A stretch of DNA of 24,677 bases from UBA4207 sp964352405. GTDB lineage: Bacteria > Bdellovibrionota > Bacteriovoracia > Bacteriovoracales > Bacteriovoracaceae. The DNA lies in contig CAYGRY010000040.1 of NCBI GenBank assembly GCA_964352405.1, positions 1-24,677 on the forward strand, in the 5' to 3' direction. The notes beneath the pieces are model-generated. The model was given only the letters and a program-made list of their open reading frames with translations. It did not search any database and was not told the origin of the DNA. A program made the translations under genes and the position numbers. This document shows positions 1 through 8,135 of this stretch, piece by piece. Each line of letters opens with the position of its first letter. The first letter of the stretch is position 1.

Positions 1-1376
1 TGATCGCTAATTCAAACTTAGTTCCTCACTGGGCCAATTGGGATACTTTTAATGAGTTTCAACAAAAAGGCTTAATGATGTACGGCCAAATGACGGCTGG
101 TTCATGGATCTACATTGGAAGCCAAGGAATTCTTCAAGGAACGTACGAAACATTTATGGCCGCTGCTGAAAAACATTACGGTGCTGGCTCGACCCTTAAA
201 GGCAAGCTTGTTCTTACGGCAGGTATTGGTGGCATGGGTGGTGCCCAACCTCTTGCTGTTAAAATGGCAGATGGTGTTTGTCTATGTTGTGATGTCGCGA
301 AGTGGAGAATTCAAAAAAGACTAGATTCAAAGTATCTTGATGTTTTGGCCAATAGCTATGATGAAGCGATTGAAATGGCGCTTAAAGCTAAAGCTGAGAA
401 TCAAGCTATTTCGATTGGTGTTGTAGGTAACGCTGCTGATTTCTTTAAGTATGTTTTAGATAAAAATATCTCTGTGGATTTAGTCACAGATCAAACCTCT
501 GCTCATGATCCACTTAATGGATACGTCCCAACAGATATGAGTATGGAGCAAGCTGATGATCTTCGTAAATCAGATCCAGCGAAGTATACAAAGCTTTCAC
601 ATGAAACAATGAAGTCTCATGTTTTATCCATGCTTGAATTTCAAAAACGTGGTAGCCATGTTTTTGATTACGGAAACAACTTAAGAGAAGGGGCAAAGCT
701 GGTTGGCCTAAAAGAAGCCTTTAATTTTCCAGGTTTTGTTCCAGCTTATATTCGTCCATTGTTTTGTGAAGGATCAGGTCCTTTTCGTTGGATTGCACTT
801 TCTGGTGACCCTGCCGATATTCACACAACTGATGAAGAGCTTAAAAAGCTTTTTCCAGAAAACAAGAAACTTCACCTATGGCTTGATAAAGCACAAAAGA
901 TGGTTTCATTTCAAGGCTTACCTTCAAGAATTTGCTGGCTTAAATACGGAGAGCGTGAACAAGCCGGTCTTCTCTTTAATCGCTTAGTAAGAGAAGGAAA
1001 AGTTAAAGCACCAATCGTCATTGGTCGTGACCATCTTGATTGTGGTTCAGTTGCATCTCCAAACCGTGAAACAGAAGGCATGCTTGATGGATCTGACGCT
1101 ATCTCGGATTGGCCTCTTCTTAATCTTATGATCAACACAATGAATGGAGCTTCATGGACAAGCTTTCATCACGGCGGAGGCGTTGGCATGGGTTACTCTC
1201 AACATTCAGGTATGGTTATTGTTGCAGATGGTACCAAAGATATGGATGAGCGTATTTCTAGAGTTTTAAATTCAGATCCAGGTATGGGTATCGTACGTCA
1301 CGTTGATGCTGGATATGATATCGCTAAGAAAGCTTCAAAAAAGACCAATATTAAAATCCCAATGCAAAAGGATTAG
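1..1376 (+). CDS. hutU: Urocanate hydratase (urocanase), 5'-truncated by the window edge
   Basis: Converts urocanate plus water to 4-imidazolone-5-propionate, the second step of histidine degradation, in the cytoplasm with tightly bound NAD+. The reading frame is open from base 3, ahead of the first in-window ATG (75), and codes for family sequence such as NSNLVPHWANWDTFNEF, so the gene starts upstream of the window. About 457 residues are present against a family length near 555, so roughly 100 N-terminal residues are missing. Visible motifs are MMYGQMTAGSW, the nucleotide-binding GIGGMGGAQP, DQTSAHDPLNGYVP, FDYGNN and the urocanase signature FQGLPSRICW (bases 909-938), whose Cys (933-935) is the conserved active-site residue. 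HHGGGVGMGYS lies near the C-terminus. The stop is 2 bases before hutI, so the two are an operon. hutH is not in the window. Confidence 0.97.
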   Translation, partial: IANSNLVPHWANWDTFNEFQQKGLMMYGQMTAGSWIYIGSQGILQGTYETFMAAAEKHYGAGSTLKGKLVLTAGIGGMGGAQPLAVKMADGVCLCCDVAKWRIQKRLDSKYLDVLANSYDEAIEMALKAKAENQAISIGVVGNAADFFKYVLDKNISVDLVTDQTSAHDPLNGYVPTDMSMEQADDLRKSDPAKYTKLSHETMKSHVLSMLEFQKRGSHVFDYGNNLREGAKLVGLKEAFNFPGFVPAYIRPLFCEGSGPFRWIALSGDPADIHTTDEELKKLFPENKKLHLWLDKAQKMVSFQGLPSRICWLKYGEREQAGLLFNRLVREGKVKAPIVIGRDHLDCGSVASPNRETEGMLDGSDAISDWPLLNLMINTMNGASWTSFHHGGGVGMGYSQHSGMVIVADGTKDMDERISRVLNSDPGMGIVRHVDAGYDIAKKASKKTNIKIPMQKD

Positions 1377-1378
1377 TT

Positions 1379-2557
1379 ATGCAAGTGTGGACAGACATTA
1401 ATGAGCTCGCCACACTTGAAGGCGCTATTTCTAAAGATGGAAGAAACCTTTTACCTGAAGACTTGGGCATTATTAAAAATGCTGCGATTGTTTTTGATGA
1501 TGCAAAGATTCATTGGGTTGGCTTAGCCCAAGATCTTCCGACAAAGTACCATTCATCGATGAAGAGCTTAAAGGGTCATACTGTAACGCCTGAAATTGTT
1601 GATAGTCATACCCATCTTGTTTTTGCAGGAAATCGCGCCAACGAATACTCTATGAGACTTAACGGGGCTGATTATCAGGCCATCGCTAATGCTGGTGGGG
1701 GAATTTTGGCCACTACAACACCCACCAACGCTGCCACTGAAGACGAGTTATTTCATTCGGCAATGCAACGAATTGAGAGAATTTATTCCTATGGTGTAGG
1801 TACGTTAGAAATTAAATCTGGCTATTCTTTAACTCTCGAAGGGGAAAAGAAATTAAGCCGTGTTATTTCTCGTTTAAAAGATCATTTTTCACCGCGTATT
1901 CGAATTACAAATACATTTATGGCAGCTCATGCTGTGCCGAAAAGTTTTAAATCTGCCAAAGATTATCTTAATGCAATTGTCCTTCCTCTTTTGAATGAAA
2001 TTCATCGAACGATTGATGCTGTCGATATTTTTTTCGAGCAAGGCTATTTCTTAAAAGAAGATTGCGATCTTTTATTTTCTAAGGCGAAAGAACTTAATAT
2101 TCCTTTAAAGATTCACGCCGATGAGTTTAATGATAATAAAGGTGCAGTATATGCTTGTGAGAACAAGGCTCTTTCTGCTGACCATTTATTATGTACAAGT
2201 GATGATGGATTTAAAGCCTTTTCGAACAGTAAGACAGTAGCAACTCTTCTTCCTGGTACTGGTTATTTTTTAGGCAAGTCTCAGGTTAATGCTAGAGCAC
2301 TACTAGATGCCGGTGCTAAAGTCGCCATCGCCAGTGACTATAATCCTGGTTCTTGTCATGTCGACAATTTATTATTAATTGCTTCAATGGCTGCGCCTAA
2401 TTATAAAATGAATCTGGCTGAACTTTGGGCCGCAATCACAATTAATGCTAATGATGCTCTTGGACTAGAGCGGCTGCCGCGTTTTAGTGTTTTTAAATCT
2501 GATTCACTTGCTGAATTAACTTATTCGTGGGGTAGAAACTTTTGCGTTAGAGCTTAA
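1379..2557 (+). CDS. hutI: Imidazolonepropionase
   Basis: Hydrolyses 4-imidazolone-5-propionate to N-formimino-L-glutamate, the third step of histidine breakdown. It is a cytoplasmic metal-dependent amidohydrolase of 392 residues, close to the family norm of about 400-420. The metal-binding residues are recognisable: H77 and H79 in DSHTHLVFAG, H246 in KIHADEF, H269 in SADHL and D320 in ASDYNPGS. The segment NAGGGI (about 104-109) and EIKSGYSL (144-151) are also typical. The start ATG has an AAAGGA ribosome site inside the end of hutU, with 2 bases between the genes, so they are probably translated together. The last 11 bases overlap the convergent thioredoxin-like gene. Confidence 0.96.
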   Translation: MQVWTDINELATLEGAISKDGRNLLPEDLGIIKNAAIVFDDAKIHWVGLAQDLPTKYHSSMKSLKGHTVTPEIVDSHTHLVFAGNRANEYSMRLNGADYQAIANAGGGILATTTPTNAATEDELFHSAMQRIERIYSYGVGTLEIKSGYSLTLEGEKKLSRVISRLKDHFSPRIRITNTFMAAHAVPKSFKSAKDYLNAIVLPLLNEIHRTIDAVDIFFEQGYFLKEDCDLLFSKAKELNIPLKIHADEFNDNKGAVYACENKALSADHLLCTSDDGFKAFSNSKTVATLLPGTGYFLGKSQVNARALLDAGAKVAIASDYNPGSCHVDNLLLIASMAAPNYKMNLAELWAAITINANDALGLERLPRFSVFKSDSLAELTYSWGRNFCVRA

Positions 2558-3104
2558 GTTTCTTATTGAGATCTTCTAGAAATTCTTCTGCCATAAAGTC
2601 TTTCGCGCCATTACTGACCTCAAGCACTTCGCCTTTATAGTAAATAATTGATACTGGAATGGCAGTTATCATAAATTTTTCTAACCAGACGCCGTCACTA
2701 TCAAGGACGTTTGGAAATTTCATTGAAAAGTTTTTGAGTACCTTTGAAACTTCTTTTGTGGCATCTGCTTCATCTGTATTGATGCCAATAATTTGGACCT
2801 GCTTGTCATCAAACTTCTCATCAAGTGCAGTCAGCGAAGGAAATTCTTCAAGACACGGCTTACACCAAGAGGCCCAAAAGTTAATGATAACTATTGGTGC
2901 TTGAACTGCATTGCCTGCAATTGATTTACTTTTATCAGTTACAAAAACCGACTCTCTTAGTAGGTCTTCATAATGTGAAAATATCTTTTTTTGACCACTA
3001 CTTTGACCTGCGCTTGATTCAAAAACATCAAAAAAAACCTGACCGGCCAAAAAGCCCGTAAACATGGTTATAAACGCTAAAATAGGAAAGTATTTCTTCA
3101 TCAT
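2547..3104 (-). CDS. TlpA/ResA-like membrane-anchored thiol-disulfide oxidoreductase
   Basis: A 185-residue thioredoxin-fold protein. An N-terminal hydrophobic segment (about residues 5-25) should anchor it in the cytoplasmic membrane with the catalytic domain in the periplasm. The fold begins around residue 70; FWASWCKPC (77-84) carries the CxxC redox pair C81/C84, and the cis-proline loop is AIPVS (P150). TlpA/ResA relatives reduce or isomerise disulfides of periplasmic proteins, for example in cytochrome c maturation, but nothing here identifies the substrate. Two ATG codons stand side by side (3104 and 3101); GTGGA lies directly upstream, so the second ATG may be the real start. The gene converges on hutI with an 11-base overlap and diverges from the prepilin-like gene. 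Confidence 0.88.
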   Translation of the reverse strand: MMKKYFPILAFITMFTGFLAGQVFFDVFESSAGQSSGQKKIFSHYEDLLRESVFVTDKSKSIAGNAVQAPIVIINFWASWCKPCLEEFPSLTALDEKFDDKQVQIIGINTDEADATKEVSKVLKNFSMKFPNVLDSDGVWLEKFMITAIPVSIIYYKGEVLEVSNGAKDFMAEEFLEDLNKKLKL

Positions 3105-3125
3105 TCCACTGCTGGCACTATTGTT

Positions 3126-3161
3126 TAGCCTTCGTTAGGCTAGTAGTAATGCTATTATACT
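3126..3161. promoter_or_regulatory. Probable overlapping divergent promoters with an inverted repeat
   Basis: The 86-base gap between the TlpA-like gene and the prepilin-like gene holds an extended -10 on the plus strand (TG at 3150-3151, TATTAT at 3153-3158) and, nearly superimposed on the minus strand, a perfect TATAAT (complement of 3154-3159). No good -35 is visible for either. A 6-bp inverted repeat, TAGCCT/AGGCTA with a TCGTT loop (3126-3142), lies where the plus-strand -35 would be and in the leader of the minus-strand gene, so it could be an operator or an RNA hairpin. The arrangement is seen directly; function is inferred. Confidence 0.4.
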
Positions 3162-3190
3162 CCAAACTGTCTAATTCGTTAGAGGGAAAG

Positions 3191-3418
3191 ATGATCGCCC
3201 CAAAAGTTCCTAGACAAGATTTATCTACACGCCGCTATGAGAAGGGTCAAACTTTTATTGAGTTTATTCTACTTTTATTAGTTGTTATGGTTCTAAGCTC
3301 CGTCATGATCACTGGATTTAGAAGTGGTGTTAAAGGTTTTTGGAAGGGCGCTGCCACAATTCTTTGTAATCATGGCAAGACTTTCACAACGAATTGCGAT
3401 GTTATCGACGGAACCTAA
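3191..3418 (+). CDS. Small type IV prepilin-like / TadE-like secreted protein
   Basis: A 75-residue protein that I cannot assign to a named gene. After a basic leader ending in RRYEKG comes QTFIEFILLLLVVMVLSS. This has the form of a prepilin-peptidase site: Gly at -1, a hydrophobic start and Glu at +5, followed by one hydrophobic helix. Such proteins form or accompany type IVb (Flp/Tad) pili or pseudopili. The short remainder carries two cysteines (LCNHG...TNCDV) that could form a disulfide. I chose ATG 3191 because GAGGG (3182-3186) precedes it; the earlier in-frame ATG (3149) lies inside the likely promoter. The stop is 10 bases before glpK, suggesting co-transcription, although no functional link is obvious. 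No other pilus gene is in the window. Confidence 0.7.
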   Translation: MIAPKVPRQDLSTRRYEKGQTFIEFILLLLVVMVLSSVMITGFRSGVKGFWKGAATILCNHGKTFTTNCDVIDGT

Positions 3419-3428
3419 GGAAATATTT

Positions 3429-4910
3429 ATGACTTATATTTTGGCACTTGATCAAGGTACTACGGGCACAACTGCCGCCCTTGTTGATGCTAAGACTTTC
3501 AAATTTATTGATAAAGTAAACCAAGAGTATCCACAAATTTATCCTAAGCCAGGTTGGGTTGAACATAACCTCAATGATATTTGGGCAAGCGTTGAGTCCA
3601 CAGTAAAAAAGCTTATACAAAAAACAAATATTCCCGCTAGCGCTATCATATCGATCGGTATTACCAATCAAAGAGAAACAACCTGTGCTTTTGATCGATC
3701 TGGTAATCCGTTGGCAAATGCCATCGTCTGGCAAGACCGAAGAACATCAGACTTTTGTTTGCAAAATAAATCTAAAGAGCCAATGTTGCGTTCAAAAACA
3801 GGCTTACCATTAGATCCTTATTTTTCTGCAACAAAAATGAGATGGCTTTTACAAAATAGCGAGGCGGTTAAGGCGGCAGCTAAAAACAAACAATTGTGTT
3901 TTGGTACAATTGATACTTTTTTGCTTTATAAGCTCACTGGAATACATGCAACAGAAGGCTCAAACGCGTCTCGAACCCTACTTTATAATTTACACGATTT
4001 AAAATGGGACCCTGAACTTCTGTCTTTTTTTGAAGTTCCATCTGAAACACTTCCACAGGTATTGCCTTCATTCGGTAAATTTGGATCTACAACTTCACTT
4101 TCATTTTTACCAGATGATATTCCAGTCACTGGAATTCTTGGTGATCAACAATCCGCACTTTTTGGTCAGGCAGGTCACTCTAAAGGCGCACTAAAATGTA
4201 CCTACGGAACTGGTGCCTTCATGTTGCTTAACACTGGAACTCAACCAGTCGATTCAGAAAATGGTTTATTAACCACCATTGCTTATCAAGATCAAAAAGG
4301 TAAGGCCCATTATGCCCTCGAAGGAAGTTGTTATATCGCCGGTGCAGCAGTTCAGTGGATGCGTGACAATTTAAAACTTATTTCGAGCTCGCCAGAAATT
4401 GAAACCTTAGCAAAACAAGTTGGCTCACTTGAGGAAATGGAACATATCCTCTTTATGCCTTTTTTTACAGGTATTGGCTCTCCTCATTGGGCGGCCGACG
4501 CAAAGGCTGCGATCATCGGCATTACAAGAGACACAGGAGCAGCTCACCTGGCTAGAGCTTGCTTAGAGGGAATTGCCCTTTCAATTAATGATCTTGTAAA
4601 TGCCATGAGCGCCGACACTAAGATAAAAGTTTCAACAATGAGAGTTGATGGTGGTGCTTCGGCTAATGATCTTTTATTAGAGTTACAAGCTACATTTGGT
4701 GAAATGCAGGTCGTTCGACCTAAAGTCATTGAGACTACTGCATACGGTGCTGCCCTAGCTGCCGGACTAGGTCTTGGGATTGTCACTTTTGAAACAATTG
4801 ATAAGCTCTGGGAAGAAGACCGTGTCTTTAATTCAATTGAGTCTCAAGTTTCATACTGCAAAATGAAGAATAATTTGTGGCAAAATAGCATTAAGAAATT
4901 ATTTTTATAA
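3429..4910 (+). CDS. glpK: Glycerol kinase
   Basis: Phosphorylates glycerol with ATP to sn-glycerol 3-phosphate in the cytoplasm, feeding glycolysis or phospholipid synthesis. It is 493 residues long, the family's usual size, of the FGGY kinase fold. DQGTTGTT (8-15) is the N-terminal phosphate-binding motif. The glycerol contacts known from E. coli align as R82 and E83 (NQRETT), Y131 (DPYFSATKMRW) and D239 (ILGDQQSA). The ADP-binding half has TYGTGAF (258-264) and DGGASAND (407-414). The reading frame is open 35 codons further upstream, but the family start MTYILALDQG and an AGGA site (3418-3421), 7 bases before ATG 3429, fix the start. No glpF or glpD is adjacent. The 3' end overlaps the convergent radA by 6 bases. 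Confidence 0.96.
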   Translation: MTYILALDQGTTGTTAALVDAKTFKFIDKVNQEYPQIYPKPGWVEHNLNDIWASVESTVKKLIQKTNIPASAIISIGITNQRETTCAFDRSGNPLANAIVWQDRRTSDFCLQNKSKEPMLRSKTGLPLDPYFSATKMRWLLQNSEAVKAAAKNKQLCFGTIDTFLLYKLTGIHATEGSNASRTLLYNLHDLKWDPELLSFFEVPSETLPQVLPSFGKFGSTTSLSFLPDDIPVTGILGDQQSALFGQAGHSKGALKCTYGTGAFMLLNTGTQPVDSENGLLTTIAYQDQKGKAHYALEGSCYIAGAAVQWMRDNLKLISSSPEIETLAKQVGSLEEMEHILFMPFFTGIGSPHWAADAKAAIIGITRDTGAAHLARACLEGIALSINDLVNAMSADTKIKVSTMRVDGGASANDLLLELQATFGEMQVVRPKVIETTAYGAALAAGLGLGIVTFETIDKLWEEDRVFNSIESQVSYCKMKNNLWQNSIKKLFL

Positions 4911-6248
4911 AAAAGCACTGAGCTCTTTGACATCCTTGATGCCAATCAGCTCAACGTCATAACGATCTTTATATTTTTCCGCTATTTTTTTACTAGTGAG
5001 AATTTTTCTATAATTAAGCTGAACGATTTCTTTGAGACGGCTTTCCATCATATGCGGGCCCCTGACTTCACCAGTAAGACCGACCTCCCCCATAAATATC
5101 ACATCCGTTGGTGCCGGCTTAGATTTATAGCTAGATATCAAGGAGACAATTACGGCTAAGTCTGTTTCTCTACTATTGATCTTTACGCCGCCAACAATAT
5201 TTAAATAAATATCATTAAGAGAGATGGGAATGTCTAAATACTTATCGATCACAGCAACGAGCATGGCCAATCGATTGGCATCAATTCCCTGTGTTGTTCT
5301 TCTGCCACTTGCGAATTTATTTTCGACAACTAATGCCTGTACTTCAATAAATAAAGTTCTACTTCCCTCGAGGATACAAGATAGTGATCGACCGTGATGT
5401 TCATTTTGTTGATCATCTATAAAGTACTTCGATGGATTTTCGACTTCTTCAAGGCCAGCCTCGTTCATTTCAAAGATACCGATTTCGTTGGCATTTCCAA
5501 AACGATTTTTAATCGCCCTTAGAATTCTGTATTGCCCGTATTGATCTCCTTCAAAATAGATGACGGTATCAACCATATGCTCGAGAATTTTGGGACCCGC
5601 TATTGATCCTTCTTTGTTGATATGTCCTATTACAAAAGTTGTAATATTTTGTGATTTCATATGAGTCATCAACTCATATGTAACTTCTTTTATCTGACTA
5701 ACAGACCCTGCCGGTGACTGAATCTCTGGACTGGTTGTTGTTTGAATCGAATCTAGAACAATAAACTTAGGCTTTATTTTTTTAATTTGATCTTTAATTA
5801 AGTGCCAATTCGTTTCATTTAAAATGAGTAGATTTTCATTTGTTATTTTTAGCCTTTTCATCCTTGAAGCGATTTGCGACGATGACTCTTCCCCACTAAT
5901 ATAGAGCACACTTTGGTTTTCAGAAAGCTTGCCCATGATCATGGTTAAAAGCGTAGACTTACCAATTCCCGGCTCTCCACCAATCAATATAAGACTGCCA
6001 GGAACGATGCCGCCACCTACCACACGATCAAACTCTTTAATTCCTGATTGTATACGTGTATTTAACTTTTCGCTTATATCTGTGATTTTGAGCGCTTTAT
6101 TTGTATTTTTTGATTCTGTAGATTTTATTTTAAATTTAGACTCTTCACTAAATGTATTCCACTGCTGACATTCAGGACAACGCCCCAGCCATTGTGATGA
6201 TTCATGTCCACACTCAATGCAGACGAAACTTGTCGATATTTTTGCCAT
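4905..6248 (-). CDS. radA: DNA repair protein RadA
   Basis: A RecA-like ATPase that promotes branch migration of recombination intermediates and helps restart of damaged forks. It is 447 residues, the usual length. A four-cysteine zinc finger (C10, C13, C24, C27) opens the protein. It is followed by Walker A GGEPGIGKST (90-99), Walker B FIVLDSIQT (162-170) and the RadA-specific KNRFG motif (247-251). The C-terminal third is the Lon-protease-like domain (GIDANRLAMLVAVI; GEVGLTGEVRG). Its start codon is 3 bases after the ligA stop with no strong ribosome site, so translation probably depends on coupling to ligA. It is the last gene of a three-gene minus-strand operon and overlaps the end of the convergent glpK by 6 bases. 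Confidence 0.96.
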   Translation of the reverse strand: MAKISTSFVCIECGHESSQWLGRCPECQQWNTFSEESKFKIKSTESKNTNKALKITDISEKLNTRIQSGIKEFDRVVGGGIVPGSLILIGGEPGIGKSTLLTMIMGKLSENQSVLYISGEESSSQIASRMKRLKITNENLLILNETNWHLIKDQIKKIKPKFIVLDSIQTTTSPEIQSPAGSVSQIKEVTYELMTHMKSQNITTFVIGHINKEGSIAGPKILEHMVDTVIYFEGDQYGQYRILRAIKNRFGNANEIGIFEMNEAGLEEVENPSKYFIDDQQNEHHGRSLSCILEGSRTLFIEVQALVVENKFASGRRTTQGIDANRLAMLVAVIDKYLDIPISLNDIYLNIVGGVKINSRETDLAVIVSLISSYKSKPAPTDVIFMGEVGLTGEVRGPHMMESRLKEIVQLNYRKILTSKKIAEKYKDRYDVELIGIKDVKELSAFL

Positions 6249-6251
6249 CGT

Positions 6252-8135
6252 TTAAACCATTTCAAAAAATTGTTTTTCAGAAATTATAGCTATGCCTAAA
6301 TCCATGGCTTTTTTAAATTTACTAGAAGCTGAGTCATTCTCGTTTGTTAAGAGGTAATCTGTTGATTTGCCAACAGATCCACTCACAACTCCACCCAACT
6401 CTCTGATCTTTGCTTCAATAACACTTCGTTTTTCAGACAAAGCACCCGTGATGCATATCTTTTTTCCCTTAATTGGATTTTCTTTAATAATGATTTCTTT
6501 AAAGTTAAATCCATTCTTTTCAAGCTTTTCAACGATTGGCATTTTCTCTTTCAGGGATTGTAAAAAGTCACTCGCCGACTTTTCAGCAAAACCATCAATC
6601 TCAACAAGCTGTTCTAATGTAAGATGCTTGATTTTATCAAGTGAGTTATATCCAGAATGAACAACTTTTTCACATTTGTTATAGGCACCACCGGCCAGCC
6701 CAAGAGCAGACAGAAAGTTTATAAGGTCTACTGATCTTGATTTTTCAATTTCGGCCATTATTTTTTGTGCTAATTTTTCCTTAGTTTTATCTAAGGTCAA
6801 AAGTTGTTCCTCTTTGATTTGATACAGATCTGGAATTTCTTTTACCAGACCCTTTTTCATCATTTCTTCGAGTCTTTTAGTGCTTAAATTATCAATTCCA
6901 ATTTTTACAATGAAATGAAGAATATTCTCTAAGACTTTGACCGGGCATTTTTTATTATCGCAGTGAAGCCTAATCGACTCTACTCTTGTTGGTTCGCCGC
7001 ACGAAGGACATTTTTTTGGGTAAGAAAACTCCCCTTTAGATGATTTTAGAACACTTAGAAACTTGGGAATAACTTCGCCGCTTCTGACGACTTCAATCTC
7101 ATCGTCTTTTTTTAAATTATACTGATCAACGACACCAAAATTGTGAAGTGTTACACGTCTTATCTCTGCGCCTGATAACTCTACCGGCTTAACATGTGCA
7201 ACAGGTGTGAGAATTCCATTTCGACTTACTCCCCACTCTATTTCACTTATAGTCGTAACTTTTGAGTCACCTCTATACTTAAACGCCATCTTAAATCTAG
7301 GATGATGAGCGGTACTTCCTAATTGATCATGTAGGCCTATTTCGTTTAAGGTAAAAACAAGACCATCAATTTGATAATCACCTTCGCTCATGAATATACG
7401 TGCGTCTTCGATTGTTGCTTCAATTGATTTTTTGTTTTTATGAAGCTGGAAGTCTGGAATTGAAAAAGAGAATGATTTTAAATGTAAAAACTTATCATGC
7501 TCATCTTTTAGCTTTATATCATCTGTTATTAATTCAAAAGCCTGAAAACTTAAATGCCTCGAAAGTTCAACATGGTCCTTACGACCCAATAAACCGGCCA
7601 CAATATTTCGTTGTGATGTTGGTTTTTCTAATCCTATTTTTTCCATTTCTTTAGAAATCGTATAAAAATTTTCTTCGCTGCAATAGATCTCACCACGAAT
7701 TTCACAGTGGCGAATATTTTTGCCAAGTGATCCTTTGATATCTTTTATCCAATTGGCTTTTATTGTTATGTCTTCGCCAAAGCTTCCATCTCCTCTCGTT
7801 TTTGCTAAAGAGAGATTTCCATCTTTGTATATTAGCGAACAACTAACCCCATCTATTTTATACGTCGAGATGACTTCGCGCCCTTCTATCCAACTCAAAA
7901 GCTCATCGATATCGTAAACCTTATTTAAGGACAGCATTTTTTGATCATGAGCGATTTTATTTGATCCAGACGGGGCTGATCCAACCAAAGTTAAAACCTT
8001 ATTGGTTGGATCTAGTTTTTTGAGTTTATCTTCGAGTTTGTCATACTCAGCATCTGAGATTTCGGCATTACCCTGGTAATACTGAGACTTGTGGTAGAGG
8101 ATTTGCTCTTCTAACTTTACTATTTCTTTATTCAT
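6252..8135 (-). CDS. ligA: NAD+-dependent DNA ligase (divergent LigA)
   Basis: Seals 3'-OH/5'-phosphate nicks using NAD+. At 627 residues it is somewhat shorter than E. coli LigA (671). Domains in order: NMN-binding Ia with ISDAEYDKL (26-34); nucleotidyltransferase with the AMP-lysine K93 in KIDG (93-96) and TRGDGSFGEDIT (113-124); OB fold (about 295-365); four-cysteine zinc finger (C376, C379, C392, C397); helix-hairpin-helix region; and C-terminal BRCT (about 554-627). Oddities: the lysine of motif IV (DGVVIK in E. coli) appears as Thr, in DGLVFT (257-262), and the usual QVGRTG of the OB fold reads GVSRNG (302-307). Motif V keeps its lysine (AFKY, K286). The start ATG shares one base with the upstream gene's stop (TAATG), so the two are coupled. 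It may be the only LigA or a second paralogue. Confidence 0.92.
   Translation of the reverse strand: MNKEIVKLEEQILYHKSQYYQGNAEISDAEYDKLEDKLKKLDPTNKVLTLVGSAPSGSNKIAHDQKMLSLNKVYDIDELLSWIEGREVISTYKIDGVSCSLIYKDGNLSLAKTRGDGSFGEDITIKANWIKDIKGSLGKNIRHCEIRGEIYCSEENFYTISKEMEKIGLEKPTSQRNIVAGLLGRKDHVELSRHLSFQAFELITDDIKLKDEHDKFLHLKSFSFSIPDFQLHKNKKSIEATIEDARIFMSEGDYQIDGLVFTLNEIGLHDQLGSTAHHPRFKMAFKYRGDSKVTTISEIEWGVSRNGILTPVAHVKPVELSGAEIRRVTLHNFGVVDQYNLKKDDEIEVVRSGEVIPKFLSVLKSSKGEFSYPKKCPSCGEPTRVESIRLHCDNKKCPVKVLENILHFIVKIGIDNLSTKRLEEMMKKGLVKEIPDLYQIKEEQLLTLDKTKEKLAQKIMAEIEKSRSVDLINFLSALGLAGGAYNKCEKVVHSGYNSLDKIKHLTLEQLVEIDGFAEKSASDFLQSLKEKMPIVEKLEKNGFNFKEIIIKENPIKGKKICITGALSEKRSVIEAKIRELGGVVSGSVGKSTDYLLTNENDSASSKFKKAMDLGIAIISEKQFFEMV

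Noticed and set aside
3324..3428. N-terminal extension of glycerol kinase
   Set aside because: The 35 extra codons overlap the prepilin-like gene, do not resemble the family N-terminus, and a good ribosome site precedes ATG 3429.
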